14,619 bases of DNA. It comes from Armatimonadota bacterium. Its GTDB lineage: Bacteria > Armatimonadota > UBA5829. Made by a program: the position numbers and the translations under genes. The DNA lies in NCBI GenBank assembly GCA_023474015.1, contig JAMCYN010000155.1, forward strand, positions 1 through 14,619. The letters are read 5' to 3'. Below, in pieces: positions 14,575 through 14,619 of the stretch. The notes beneath the pieces are model-generated. The model made no database searches. It was not told the origin of the DNA and saw only the letters and a list, made by a program, of their open reading frames with translations. Within the stretch, counting starts at the first letter, position 1. Each line of letters begins with the position of its first letter.

Positions 14575-14619
14575 CTAGTGTTTAGAAGTTAGGAGTTAAA
14601 ATGAATGAATTTGAGCAAG
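14575..14619. repeat. Inverted repeat, outer arm, at the window edge
   Basis: Plus-strand copy of the thiF leader and start (see 13426-13470), 41 of 45 positions identical. It ends with the window, so the full length of the repeat is unknown. Confidence 0.8.
14601..14619 (+). CDS. Possible second thiF-like gene, first six codons only
   Basis: ATG at 14601 has AGGAG (14591-14595) 5 nt upstream and reads MNEFEQ, identical in protein and DNA to the thiF start on the opposite strand. It faces away from thiH, whose start is 33 nt off. Only six codons are visible. It may be a real divergent gene, an inverted duplication, or a misjoin in the assembly. Confidence 0.35.

Noticed and set aside
13728..14585. 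285-codon plus-strand frame
   Set aside because: It is antisense to thiH, which carries the complete radical-SAM motif and family signatures.
14568..14600. TPP riboswitch ahead of the thi genes
   Set aside because: Only 33 nt precede thiH before the opposite-strand start, and no thi-box sequence is visible; any riboswitch would lie outside the window.

Overview
The window is bacterial DNA, moderately GC-rich by eye, and every convincing gene lies on the minus strand. I cannot name the organism from sequence alone. ThiH (rather than ThiO) supplying the glycine-derived part of thiazole suggests an anaerobic or facultative lifestyle. Together with the dense intergenic palindromic repeats and the stand-alone PEP-synthase-like ATP-grasp protein, it looks most like an uncultured bacterial lineage; something Armatimonadota-like is a weak guess.

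Layout in transcription order, from right to left. (1) 14567-12171: a compact thiamine block, thiH-thiF-thiE, with a 22-nt gap and then an ATGA overlap. It makes dehydroglycine, activates the ThiS sulfur carrier and joins thiazole to pyrimidine. thiS, thiG and thiC are not in the window. (2) 12071-9465: a large protein that joins a KaiC/RecA-like domain lacking a visible Walker A to a PPDK/PEP-synthase ATP-grasp domain. (3) 9386-5715: a single-chain type IIG-like restriction-modification enzyme with a PD-ExK nuclease, an N6-adenine methylase and a putative target-recognition region. (4) 5654-4668: a small-molecule O-methyltransferase of the plant COMT / hydroxyneurosporene type. (5) 4667-3933: about 735 bp without a gene but rich in repeats, including a probable 221-bp MITE with exact terminal inverted repeats and a 10-bp target-site duplication. 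(6) 3932-3545: a small exported protein split by an apparent one-base frameshift. (7) 3544-3269: more repeats, then a strong promoter that drives (8) 3268-2252, an exported protein of unknown function, (9) 2238-1042, a 12-TM MFS transporter, and (10) 1045-1, an HI0933/BaiN-type flavoprotein that overlaps the transporter by GTGA and runs off the left edge. Genes 8 to 10 look like one operon.

The main points for a second look are the MITE at 4294-4514; an inverted copy of the thiF leader and first six codons at the right edge, facing the opposite way; the frameshifted secreted protein; the degenerate KaiC plus ATP-grasp fusion; and the 39-bp hairpin repeat found twice around the MITE. I do not see a clear multi-gene novel system: the restriction-modification enzyme is stand-alone and the other genes are mostly metabolic or exported.
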